Assembly (NCBI GenBank): GCA_964428055.1
Contig: CAYRWM010000026.1
Span: 1 to 28,482, forward strand
Direction of reading: 5' to 3'
Source: CAYRWM01 sp964428055
GTDB lineage: Bacteria; Bacillota; Clostridia; Christensenellales; Christensenellaceae
DNA: 28,482 nt
In this document: piece after piece, positions 16,130 to 23,322 of the stretch
How positions within the stretch are numbered: the stretch's first letter is position 1
How the letters are laid out: each line of letters opens with the position of its first letter
The notes under the pieces: model-generated
Database searches by the model: none
What the model was told of the DNA's origin: nothing
Seen by the model: the letters and a program-made list of their open reading frames with translations, nothing else
Position numbers and translations under genes: made by a program

Positions 16130-16900
16130 CTATTCTCCCTTGCGATTCTTTTCGTATATCTTGCTCAAGCCTATGAGAGTCAGGGTAGGCACAATCTCGT
16201 CTATCATACCCGTATGCTGGGCTATGAGATGCGAGAAACCGCCGGTCGCTATGACCTTGGCCGGCCCTATCTCCTCTCTTATCTTAGTTATTATATGCTC
16301 CACCTGTCCGACATAGCCGTAAAGGATACCGGCCTGCATATTGGACACGGGGTTCTTTCCTATTACCGAATCCGGAAAGTTGAGCTCAACCCTGGGCAGT
16401 TTGGCCGCATTGTTTGTCAGAGCCTCGGTCGCTATCTTTATGCCCGGGCATATCGCTCCGCCCAGAAAGTCGCCTTCCTTGCTTATGACGCCAAATGTAG
16501 TGGCTGTACCGAAATCAACAGTCACACACGGTCCGCCGTACAGTTCGTAGGCGGCTACAGCGTTTACTATCCTGTCCGCACCCAGTTCCTTTGGCACCTC
16601 CGTCTTTATGTTGAGGCCTGTTTTTATACCGGGTGTCACAAACATCGGATGGATCCCGAAATAATAGCGCATCATATGATCGATCGTATAGTTGACCGAA
16701 GGCACAACGGAAGACACGATAGCTCCCGTCACATCCTCGGGCTTAAGCCCCAGGTTGCTGAAGAACGCCTTCATCTTGACTCCGTATTCGTCAGCCGTCG
16801 AATCTATATCGCAGGCGACCCTGAACGAATGCGCCAGTTCGCCGTTCCTGAAAATACCGCACTTTATGTTGGTATTGCCGATGTCCATTGCAAAGAGCAT
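16130..16900 (-). CDS. coaX: Type III pantothenate kinase
   Basis: A 256-residue CoaX, which phosphorylates pantothenate in the first step of CoA synthesis. It belongs to the ASKHA fold: the phosphate-binding loop DIGNTN (6-11), GADRIVNA with the catalytic D109, DFGTATT (129-135), GGAICPGI and the late TGGFS are all present. AGGAG lies 9 nt before the ATG. It sits between an ECF S component (gap three bases) and hom (gap three bases). The transporter-kinase pair suggests uptake and trapping of pantothenate. Type III kinases are not feedback-inhibited by CoA, from family knowledge. Confidence 0.96.
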   Translation of the reverse strand: MLFAMDIGNTNIKCGIFRNGELAHSFRVACDIDSTADEYGVKMKAFFSNLGLKPEDVTGAIVSSVVPSVNYTIDHMMRYYFGIHPMFVTPGIKTGLNIKTEVPKELGADRIVNAVAAYELYGGPCVTVDFGTATTFGVISKEGDFLGGAICPGIKIATEALTNNAAKLPRVELNFPDSVIGKNPVSNMQAGILYGYVGQVEHIITKIREEIGPAKVIATGGFSHLIAQHTGMIDEIVPTLTLIGLSKIYEKNRKGE

Positions 16901-16903
16901 GCG

Positions 16904-17524
16904 TTAAATCTCCTGTCTGTATACTTTCCGAAGTGCAACTATGATCGGGGTACATATCGCAACAGCAGCTATGACTTCCGGCAGTCCGTTGGTCAGTACT
17001 ATTACCCCGACCATGGCGAAAGAGCTCTCGTACGGGAGTCCGTACTGTCCGAGGAGTACATTTATGGATTCACCCAGGAACACATACAGCATCCCGAGGA
17101 ATATGAATGTATTCGCCAGTGAGCCTATAGCCGAACAAATCGCTGTAACAACATTCTTCCTCTTTATGACCTTCATCAGACCCTTGTATGAGTAGTATAT
17201 TATCGGCGCAAGAAGCAGTCTCGGCACGAAGATATTCAATATCATCAGCGCTGGGTCATAGGCGTTCACGGGATTTGTGAACAGGAGTGTCATTATACCG
17301 GAAGACCCCATCAGCAGCTGGGCAAGACTGGTGCACGCGAATACGATGCCCAGAACAAACCCTACTTTCAGTCCTAAAACCAGCGTGCCTATAATGAGCG
17401 GTATGCACATCAGCGTGATCTGGATTACACCCAGAGGTATGTATCCGATCGGTGTAAAGCCGAAGAGCAGCATTATCGCTACGAGCACGGCAGTCAGAAC
17501 CATTACTTTTGTCTTTGATCTCAT
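16904..17524 (-). CDS. panT: ECF transporter S component, probable pantothenate binder
   Basis: A 206-residue membrane protein with about six helices and the N-terminal pattern of ECF S components (TAVLVAIMLLFGFTPIGYIPLG). It would bind a vitamin and work with a shared EcfA/A'/T module encoded elsewhere. The substrate is inferred from position: it is the first gene of an operon whose second gene is coaX, so pantothenate is most likely. GGAGG lies 8 nt before the ATG. The gene symbol is provisional; another substrate is possible. Confidence 0.75.
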   Translation of the reverse strand: MRSKTKVMVLTAVLVAIMLLFGFTPIGYIPLGVIQITLMCIPLIIGTLVLGLKVGFVLGIVFACTSLAQLLMGSSGIMTLLFTNPVNAYDPALMILNIFVPRLLLAPIIYYSYKGLMKVIKRKNVVTAICSAIGSLANTFIFLGMLYVFLGESINVLLGQYGLPYESSFAMVGVIVLTNGLPEVIAAVAICTPIIVALRKVYRQEI

Positions 17525-17599
17525 GTCTTTTTCCTCCGCTCGGGCTCCCCTTAAAGGCGGATGCCCTACATAGAAAATTATATTTTTGCCGTATCTTTC

Positions 17600-17628
17600 A
17601 TTATATCTTTTTAATCAGTGCGATGCAA
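17600..17628 (-). promoter_or_regulatory. Promoter of the panT-coaX-hom-cupin-ybjQ operon
   Basis: The minus strand has TTGCAT (17623-17628), a 17-nt spacer and a perfect TATAAT (17600-17605). It lies just past the stop of the zinc-ribbon gene (17640). The leader of about 70 nt can pair TCCGC with the GCGGA of the ribosome site, but the stem is short and I do not claim a riboswitch. Confidence 0.6.
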
Positions 17629-17639
17629 TAAGGGAAGGA

Positions 17640-17909
17640 TCACTCCGCAGTGTCCTCTCCTTCATCCGGTCCCGTTCCGTCCTCATAATTCTCCATGAAG
17701 TCCTTATACCCGCACCTGGGGCATATGAGCAGCCTCTTTGTGACATCCTCTTTTCTGGAAAAGAAAGCGGAGAGTCCGCCCGGCTTATACTTGTATCCGC
17801 AATGCGGACACAGATAGTATCTGTGCCTTTGTAGCACGCAGAACATTATGAGACAGACAACGAATATCGCGACCGTCGCTATTATACATCCGTAAAATAC
17901 ATAAACCAT
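17640..17909 (-). CDS. Small membrane protein with a zinc-ribbon tail
   Basis: An 89-residue protein: one N-terminal membrane helix (MVYVFYGCIIATVAIFVVCL) followed by a cytoplasmic zinc ribbon with CPHC and CPRC pairs about 30 residues apart, then an acidic tail. The open frame runs up to 18050, over the glyS start, but the ATG at 17909 has GGAG at 9 nt and an extended -10 promoter upstream (17941-17949), so I place the start there. Similar small zinc-ribbon membrane proteins are common in Clostridia and have no known function. Confidence 0.75.
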   Translation of the reverse strand: MVYVFYGCIIATVAIFVVCLIMFCVLQRHRYYLCPHCGYKYKPGGLSAFFSRKEDVTKRLLICPRCGYKDFMENYEDGTGPDEGEDTAE

Positions 17910-17940
17910 ATCAAAAGTCTCCAAACAAAGTACATTTAAG

Positions 17941-17949
17941 ATTATACCA
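17941..17949 (-). promoter_or_regulatory. Extended -10 promoter (TGGTATAAT) of the zinc-ribbon gene
   Basis: The minus strand reads TGGTATAAT about 32-40 nt before the chosen start codon. It is back to back with the glyS promoter on the other strand. Confidence 0.5.
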
Positions 17950-17954
17950 CACGC

Positions 17955-17984
17955 TTGAATTAACAAACATATATATAGTAATAT
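17955..17984 (+). promoter_or_regulatory. Promoter of glyS-cobT
   Basis: TTGAAT (17955-17960), an 18-nt spacer and TAATAT (17979-17984). The leader is under 30 nt, which rules out a T-box riboswitch. Confidence 0.4.
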
Positions 17985-18012
17985 ATTAACTGTACTATTA
18001 GGAGGAACATTT

Positions 18013-19392
18013 ATGGAAAAGACAATGGATAAGATCGTTGCTCTGTGCAAGAGCAGAGGCTTTGTATTCCCCGGTTCCGAGATCTACGGCGGTCTCGCAA
18101 ACACATGGGACTACGGCCCCATCGGCGTAGAGCTTAAGAATAACATCAAAGATGCGTGGTGGAAAAAGTTCATCACGGAATGCAAATACAACGTAGGCCT
18201 GGACAGCGCGATACTCATGAACCCCCAGACATGGGTGGCCAGCGGCCACGTGGGCGGGTTCTCGGATCCTCTCATGGACTGCAAGGAGTGTAAGGAGAGA
18301 TTCCGTGCTGACAAGCTGATCGAGGACTATGCGGCTGAAAAGGGTCTTGATATAAACCCCGCCGCGATGTCCAACGAGGAGATGGAAAAATTCATAGCAG
18401 AGAACATCCCCTGCCCCTCCTGCGGAAAGAACAACTTCACGAGCATAAGGACATTCAATCTGATGTTCAAAACGTTCCAGGGCGTTAACGAGGACAGCGC
18501 GTCACAGGTCTATTTAAGACCGGAGACAGCTCAGGGTATTTTCGTAAACTTCAAGAACGTGCTCAGGTCAACAAGAAGGCGCATGCCCATGGGCATAGGC
18601 CAGGTCGGCAAATCGTTCAGGAACGAGATAACACCCGGCAACTTCGTTTTCAGGACAAGAGAGTTCGAGCAGATGGAGCTCGAGTTCTTCTGCGATCCCA
18701 AGGAAGAGTTCGAATGGTTCGGATTCTGGAAGGATTACTGTCATAAGTTCCTCCTCTCACTCGGCATAGCGGACGAACACTTAAAGCTCAGGGACCACGA
18801 CCCGGAAGAGCTCTCGCACTATTCAAACGCAACGACCGATATAGAGTACCTGTTCCCCTTCGGATGGGGCGAACTCTGGGGTATAGCCGACAGAACAGAC
18901 TTCGACCTGAAGAGCCACATGGAATGCTCAGGCGAAAATCTTGAATACCTCGATCCTGTAACTAACGAGAAATACGTTCCATACTGCATCGAGCCGTCTC
19001 TCGGCTTAACGCGTATGCTCCTCGCCTTCCTGTGCGAAGCGTATGACGAGGAAGAACTGGAGAACGGCGACACAAGGATCGTCATGCACTTCCATCCCGC
19101 CCTTGCTCCTTTCAAGGCGGCAGTACTGCCCCTGCAGAAGAAGCTCGGCGAAAAGGCGGAAGAGATATACGATGCTCTCCTCCCTCACTTCAACATGGAT
19201 TACGATGTGACAGGCTCCATCGGAAAGAGATACAGGAGACAGGACGAGATAGGTACCCCTTACTGCATAACAGTGGACTTCGAGACTCTTGAGGACAACG
19301 CCGTTACGGTAAGAGACAGGGATACAATGAAACAGGACCGCGTATCTATTGACAAGATAAGGGATTATATAGAGGAAAAACTCGTATTCTAG
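18013..19392 (+). CDS. glyS: Glycine--tRNA ligase (dimeric, class II)
   Basis: A 459-residue alpha2-type glycyl-tRNA synthetase. The N-terminus (SRGFVFPGSEIYGGLANTWDYGPIG) is diagnostic. Next come a CKEC/CPSC zinc-like insertion (about 95-140), the class II core with VYLRPETAQGIF, FRNEITPGN and FRTREFEQMELEFF, and motif 3 (GLTRMLLAFL). The C-terminal ~100 residues form the anticodon-binding domain. AGGAGG precedes the ATG. It is the single-chain enzyme used by many Clostridia and Bacilli instead of the alpha2beta2 GlyQ/GlyS form. It begins a unit with cobT, 10 bp downstream, and a membrane protein. Confidence 0.97.
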   Translation: MEKTMDKIVALCKSRGFVFPGSEIYGGLANTWDYGPIGVELKNNIKDAWWKKFITECKYNVGLDSAILMNPQTWVASGHVGGFSDPLMDCKECKERFRADKLIEDYAAEKGLDINPAAMSNEEMEKFIAENIPCPSCGKNNFTSIRTFNLMFKTFQGVNEDSASQVYLRPETAQGIFVNFKNVLRSTRRRMPMGIGQVGKSFRNEITPGNFVFRTREFEQMELEFFCDPKEEFEWFGFWKDYCHKFLLSLGIADEHLKLRDHDPEELSHYSNATTDIEYLFPFGWGELWGIADRTDFDLKSHMECSGENLEYLDPVTNEKYVPYCIEPSLGLTRMLLAFLCEAYDEEELENGDTRIVMHFHPALAPFKAAVLPLQKKLGEKAEEIYDALLPHFNMDYDVTGSIGKRYRRQDEIGTPYCITVDFETLEDNAVTVRDRDTMKQDRVSIDKIRDYIEEKLVF

Positions 19393-19402
19393 AGGTTTTG
19401 AC

Positions 19403-20458
19403 ATGGAAATGGATAAGATCACCCGCATCAAAAAAGTCTCATCCGAAGCGATGGACGAGGCGAGAGCGCACATTGACAGGCTCGCCAAGCCCCTCGGCAG
19501 CCTCGGACGTCTCGAGGAGTATGCCATAAAGCTCGCGGGCATTAGAGGCTATATGGGCTGTGCCATAAGAAAGAGCGGCGTTCTGGTCTTCGCGGCGGAC
19601 AACGGCATTTACGAAGAAGGTTTCTCTTCGGTGCCCCAGTCCGTAACAGCTGCCCAGGCGGTCAATATCGCAAACGGCACATCGGGCGTCGGAGTCTTCG
19701 CCGCACAGAGCGGAAGCGAAGTATGGGTATACAATGTGGGCATGAAGGAAACTCCCGCGTCTGACGCGATAAAGGATATCTGTGTCCGCAGAGGAACGGC
19801 CAACATGACCAAGGGCTCTGCCATGACACGTGAGGAATGCGAAAAGGCTTTTGAAGAGGGCTTCAACGCCGCCAGAAAACATACCGACTGCGATATACTC
19901 GGCATCGGCGAGATGGGCATATGCAACACATCCACATCATCTGCCGTACTAAGCGTTATAGCAGGCCTTCCTGTAAAGGAAGTCACGGGCAGAGGCTGCG
20001 GTCTTACCGATGAACAGTATGACCGCAAGGTGGAAGCTATCAGAAAAGCCATAAGCGTCAACAACCCCGACAAAAGCGATGTATTCGACGTCATATCCAA
20101 AGTCGGCGGTCTCGATATAGCAGCCATGACCGGTGCGTACTTCGGGGCAGCCTTCACGTCAACGCCCGTTGTGATAGACGGCTTCATTTCAGCTGTGGCT
20201 GCACTCTGTGCATACAGACTCAACGAGCGCATAGCCGACTACATGTTCGCTTCTCACAGAAGCGCCGAAAAGGGTTATGATGCCGCGATAAAGAGACTGC
20301 ACCTGAAACCTGCTCTCGATCTCGAGATGCGTCTTGGTGAAGGCAGCGGCTGCCCGCTCATGTTCAGCCTGCTTAATTCATCACTTCTGATGGTCGATAA
20401 CATGGCCAAGATAACGACAGCGGGTCTGTCTCATAAGGATCTTGTGGACAACAGATGA
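19403..20458 (+). CDS. cobT: Nicotinate-nucleotide--dimethylbenzimidazole phosphoribosyltransferase
   Basis: A 351-residue CobT, which activates the lower-ligand base of cobamides to its alpha-riboside phosphate. Recognisable segments are DRLAKPLGSLGRLEEYA, VFAADNGIYEEGFSSVPQSVT, GEMGICNTSTSSAV and GRGCGLTDE. The C-terminal GEGSGCP holds the catalytic Glu (E313, equivalent to E317 of Salmonella CobT). GAGG lies 7 nt before the ATG. No other cobalamin gene or cobalamin riboswitch is nearby, so it may serve salvage or remodelling of imported corrinoids. Its TGA overlaps the ATG of the next gene. Confidence 0.95.
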   Translation: MEMDKITRIKKVSSEAMDEARAHIDRLAKPLGSLGRLEEYAIKLAGIRGYMGCAIRKSGVLVFAADNGIYEEGFSSVPQSVTAAQAVNIANGTSGVGVFAAQSGSEVWVYNVGMKETPASDAIKDICVRRGTANMTKGSAMTREECEKAFEEGFNAARKHTDCDILGIGEMGICNTSTSSAVLSVIAGLPVKEVTGRGCGLTDEQYDRKVEAIRKAISVNNPDKSDVFDVISKVGGLDIAAMTGAYFGAAFTSTPVVIDGFISAVAALCAYRLNERIADYMFASHRSAEKGYDAAIKRLHLKPALDLEMRLGEGSGCPLMFSLLNSSLLMVDNMAKITTAGLSHKDLVDNR

Positions 20459-20958
20459 AAAGAGGTCTCGCTCCCCTAAGGAGAGCAAAAAGGATAACGG
20501 AGATAGTCTCCCTTATCATAATGATAATCTATTTCATCCATTTCGCCGCGATCTATCAGCGGTTTCCGGAGAGTGGCGACACGATAATAGTGCCGCTGTT
20601 CCATCTGGAAGTGAACGAAGGATGTCTGCCGCTGTTCCCGCCTTTTATCATTTCAGTTTTAGTGCTGGGAGCATTGATAGTCATGGACCGCTTCCCGAGG
20701 ATGTACAGATATCCCCAGAAGATAACGGCCGAGAACATAGAGTATCAGTATCTCATGGCAAAGGTCATGCTGAATCTGGAGATAATAGCCGCAAGCCTCT
20801 TTTTCGATATACTGTTCGTCGGAAAATACAGGGAAGCGACTCAGGGAGACCCCGGAATATCGGTTCCGCTTATGTTCGCGGCGGCAGGGGCTGCAGCCGT
20901 GATATACGTGATATACATACTAAAAACTATAAAAAAGAAACAAAAAAATCCTGCGTGA
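20455..20958 (+). CDS. Four-helix membrane protein, unknown function
   Basis: A 167-residue protein with four predicted membrane helices (about 17-35, 60-77, 103-120 and 137-155) and basic ends. The segment PQKITAENIEYQYLMAKVMLNLEI before the third helix recalls DUF1648/SdpI-like small membrane proteins, but the match is weak. It overlaps cobT by four bases (ATGA), so it is coupled to cobT. A corrinoid-related role is conceivable but unsupported. The stop codon lies in the loop of the terminator that follows. Confidence 0.75.
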   Translation: MKRGLAPLRRAKRITEIVSLIIMIIYFIHFAAIYQRFPESGDTIIVPLFHLEVNEGCLPLFPPFIISVLVLGALIVMDRFPRMYRYPQKITAENIEYQYLMAKVMLNLEIIAASLFFDILFVGKYREATQGDPGISVPLMFAAAGAAAVIYVIYILKTIKKKQKNPA

Positions 20959-20975
20959 GCAGGATTTGTTTTTTT
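20942..20975. terminator. Bidirectional intrinsic terminator overlapping a stop codon
   Basis: A nine-base-pair stem AAATCCTGC (20946-20954) with 20959-20967, loop GTGA. A-runs and T-runs on both sides serve both convergent genes. The TGA of the upstream gene (20956-20958) sits in the loop. Confidence 0.85.
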
Positions 20976-20981
20976 ATGCGT

Positions 20982-21479
20982 TTATTTCCTTTCAAACACA
21001 AGTTCCGCGTTCGCGAGCGTTTCCAGCCTTTTTTTAGCGACAGTGTTCCGCGGATTCTTCGTCAGAAGAATACTCGATGCCTCCCAGACGGCAAAAGTAC
21101 CTACTATGGACACTATCTCCATCGGGAACTCATCCAGAAACGCCTTAAGTACAATGCCTGCGGCAATTATGATACCTCCTATGACGTACAGACGCGTCAT
21201 ATCCAGCCTGTTGACCTTGCGCTCTCTCCTGTTGACGGTCTGCAGAGTCTCCACGCGGCTGCTGAATGAAGCCCGCGCGCGCTCCTCGTCAATATCCTCT
21301 CCGCAAACGAATACAATCCTTGCCTTTTTTGCAAGCGCATCCTCACCGTATCTGTCAAGGATATACGACATGACATCTGCGGATATCATATCTTCCTCAG
21401 GGTCAAAACGGTCATACAGATCGCTTTCTTTTTCAACGTACACCTTTACTTCCGTAAAATCTGTAGTTATAAGCTTCAC
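20982..21479 (-). CDS. Small membrane-anchored protein, unknown function
   Basis: A 165-residue protein that I do not recognise. The first ~90 residues are soluble and acidic, with a Cys (VFVCGEDIDEERARASFSSR), then a basic stretch (NRRERKVNR) and two membrane helices (about 97-112 and 121-138), then a basic tail. The soluble part may be a small alpha/beta domain facing the cytoplasm. It starts with GTG overlapping the apgM-like stop (GTGA), with GGGGGAAG upstream, so it is the second gene of that operon. Confidence 0.75.
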   Translation of the reverse strand: MKLITTDFTEVKVYVEKESDLYDRFDPEEDMISADVMSYILDRYGEDALAKKARIVFVCGEDIDEERARASFSSRVETLQTVNRRERKVNRLDMTRLYVIGGIIIAAGIVLKAFLDEFPMEIVSIVGTFAVWEASSILLTKNPRNTVAKKRLETLANAELVFERK

Positions 21480-22690
21480 TTATCTTCCCCCGTCAGAAAA
21501 TATTTCAGCAGTGCGGGACCCGACTCAAAGAACAGTCCGGTCTTCTCCCCTTCTTTTTCGGAATACATATGAGCACCGTTTCCGAGCACCTTGCCAGAAC
21601 GGTAGATCACAAACGGAACAGGATCGGATACATGCGTCATGACCTCTATAGGCGTCGGGTGGTCCGGGAGTATCATCATAGAGTAGTCCTCGCCGGCCAT
21701 CTCTTCCTTTATGACCCTGACCACATCGCTGTCTATCTTCTCTATTGACAGTATCTTGTTGTCGACCTCATGCCTGTGCCCGCACTCATCCGGGGCTTCC
21801 ATATGTATATAAACATAGTCGGCACCTTCCCGGAGCGCCTTTACAGCAGCCATAGCCTTGCCCTTAAAGTTCGTATCGACGTTACCCGTCGCGCCTTCCA
21901 CATCTATACTGTCCATTCCTGCGCATATGGCTATACCCTTTATCAGATCGACAGCGGATATAACGGCGCCCTTGAGGCCGTATTCGTCTTCAAACAGCTT
22001 AAGTGAAGGCTTTCTGCCCTCTCCCCAGAACCATACAGATGTAGCCGGATGCTTACCCTCGGCGATACGCTTGAGATTAACGGGATGATCCTTGAAGATG
22101 CGTCTCGATGTATTGATTATACTTAAAAGAAGCTCAGAGTTTGTGCCTTTGGGCAGATAGTCTCTGACAGGCTTAAGCGAAATGTCGTGCGGAGGCGTCA
22201 GATCCGCTCCCGTCTCGGCATCTCTTAAGACCAGACAGTGCCTGTAGGATACGCCGGTATAAAGCTCTATGCCGTCCTTCGCAATCTCTTCTCTCAGCGC
22301 TGATATGAGCTCATCCGCCTCGGCTGTCGATATCTCGCCCGCACAGTAATCCATCATGGTGGTATCAGCAACGTCCTCCTCACCTGACAGCATTACCATA
22401 TTGCATCTGTAGGTGACATCCTCGGGATTGAGGTCCACACCGATGCTGGCCGCCTCAAGGGGTGACCTGCCTGAGTAGCATTCCTTAGGGTCGTAGCCCA
22501 TTACCGACAGATTCGCGGTATCGCTTCCGGGCTTCATCCCGTCGGGTACAGTCTTTACCATGCCTACGAGACCCTCTCTCGCACATTTATCTATATTGGG
22601 CTTCACCGCCACGTCAAGCGGCGTTTTCCCGTCAAGTTCCTTTACCGGCCAGTCGGCCATGCCGTCTCCCAGCACTACGATGTATTTCAT
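21476..22690 (-). CDS. apgM: apgM-like phosphoglycerate mutase, possible homoserine kinase
   Basis: A 404-residue alkaline-phosphatase-superfamily protein of the archaeal-type cofactor-independent phosphoglycerate mutase family (COG3635). The metal-binding start LGDGMADWP has D9. The nucleophile region is GSDTANLSVMGYDP (likely S56). Later metal motifs are EAPDECGHRHEVDNK and LPDHPTPIEV. Family knowledge: some bacterial members phosphorylate homoserine instead of moving phosphate on phosphoglycerate. Here hom lies about 5 kb away and no thrB is seen, so that role is a real option. GAGGAAGG lies 6 nt before the ATG. The family is certain; the substrate is not. Confidence 0.88.
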   Translation of the reverse strand: MKYIVVLGDGMADWPVKELDGKTPLDVAVKPNIDKCAREGLVGMVKTVPDGMKPGSDTANLSVMGYDPKECYSGRSPLEAASIGVDLNPEDVTYRCNMVMLSGEEDVADTTMMDYCAGEISTAEADELISALREEIAKDGIELYTGVSYRHCLVLRDAETGADLTPPHDISLKPVRDYLPKGTNSELLLSIINTSRRIFKDHPVNLKRIAEGKHPATSVWFWGEGRKPSLKLFEDEYGLKGAVISAVDLIKGIAICAGMDSIDVEGATGNVDTNFKGKAMAAVKALREGADYVYIHMEAPDECGHRHEVDNKILSIEKIDSDVVRVIKEEMAGEDYSMMILPDHPTPIEVMTHVSDPVPFVIYRSGKVLGNGAHMYSEKEGEKTGLFFESGPALLKYFLTGEDK

Positions 22691-22704
22691 GGTTTTCCTT
22701 CCTC

Positions 22705-22736
22705 TTTAAGCTTAAAACAATACATTAACTATTATA
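22705..22736 (-). promoter_or_regulatory. Promoter region of the apgM-like gene with a 12-bp palindrome
   Basis: A perfect -10 TATAAT on the minus strand (22731-22736) has a poor -35. Between it and the ribosome site is a perfect palindrome TTTAAGCTTAAA (22705-22716), a possible operator. The start codon is at 22690. Confidence 0.4.
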
Positions 22737-22767
22737 TGTATTTTTTGGCGAATGTTAAACAAAAACT

Positions 22768-22796
22768 TTGACATATCATAATCGTTTTATTAAACT
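22768..22796 (+). promoter_or_regulatory. Promoter of mscL
   Basis: A perfect TTGACA (22768-22773), a 17-nt spacer and TAAACT (22791-22796), then an AT-rich leader of about 55 nt. Confidence 0.6.
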
Positions 22797-22853
22797 TTAT
22801 TTATGTATTAATTCTTATTTATTAATATAAATCTTGTTTAGGAGTGGAAAACA

Positions 22854-23261
22854 ATGGAGAAGAAAAAAGGTTTCATTGCTGAATTCAAGGAATTCATCAT
22901 GCGCGGCAACGTAATGGATATGGCAGTCGGCATTGTTATAGGCTCTGCATTTGTAGCGATAGTCAACGCTCTCGTAGAGCATATCATCAATCCGCTCATC
23001 AGCCTTGCTACAGGCGGCACGGATCTTTCCAGCCTGGGCGCAGATCTCGGCAACGGAAACATCCTCGGGTGGGGCGCTTTCGTACAGTCGATAATCTCAT
23101 TCGTACTGATCGCTCTGGTCGTATTCCTCCTCATAAAGGGCATCAACTCGATGCGCAGGAAAAAGGAAGAAGAACCCGAACCCGAAGCACCTGCCGGACC
23201 TACAGCTGAGGAACTCCTCGCAGACATCAAGGGCATCCTTGAAAAGCAGGCAGAGAAATAA
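22854..23261 (+). CDS. mscL: Large-conductance mechanosensitive channel
   Basis: A 135-residue MscL, the pentameric safety valve opened by membrane tension in hypo-osmotic shock. The N-terminal helix and first pore helix (FKEFIMRGNVMDMAVGIVIG) carry the conserved Gly/Ala pore lining. The periplasmic loop is followed by TM2 (AFVQSIISFVLIALVVFLLI). The charged RRKKEEE cluster and a C-terminal helix (AEELLADIKGILEKQ) form the cytoplasmic bundle. AGGAG precedes the ATG. It is a single-gene unit with its own promoter and terminator. Confidence 0.97.
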   Translation: MEKKKGFIAEFKEFIMRGNVMDMAVGIVIGSAFVAIVNALVEHIINPLISLATGGTDLSSLGADLGNGNILGWGAFVQSIISFVLIALVVFLLIKGINSMRRKKEEEPEPEAPAGPTAEELLADIKGILEKQAEK

Positions 23262-23278
23262 GATTTCAGCAAAATATC

Positions 23279-23310
23279 AAAAGACCCGTTCGCAGGAGAA
23301 CGGGTCTTTT
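23279..23310. terminator. Bidirectional intrinsic terminator
   Basis: A perfect 13-bp stem AAAAGACCCGTTC (23279-23291) with 23298-23310, loop GCAGGA. It lies between mscL (+) and the DUF4097 gene (-). Confidence 0.9.
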
Positions 23311-23322
23311 ACTTTTGCCTCA

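Noticed and set aside
15806..17122. A 438-codon plus-strand open frame across coaX and parts of hom and panT
   Set aside because: It is antisense to three clear genes in tight operon order, has no ribosome site, and its product shows no family features. It is a shadow produced by codon bias.
17525..17575. Riboswitch in the panT leader
   Set aside because: A short TCCGC/GCGGA pairing at the ribosome site is possible, but there is no extended structure or known motif.
17985..18012. T-box riboswitch before glyS
   Set aside because: The leader is under 30 nt and has no specifier stem or antiterminator sequence.
17910..18050. N-terminal extension of the zinc-ribbon membrane protein
   Set aside because: It would overlap the glyS start and both promoters; the internal ATG at 17909 has a proper ribosome site and promoter.
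19393..19402. Cobalamin riboswitch before cobT
   Set aside because: Only 10 bp separate glyS and cobT, and no conserved B12-box-like sequence is seen.
20442..21269. A 275-codon plus-strand frame over the cobT end, the membrane protein and the convergent gene
   Set aside because: It runs through the terminator and into an antisense gene, and its composition (many Arg, Ser, His, Pro) is typical of a shadow frame.
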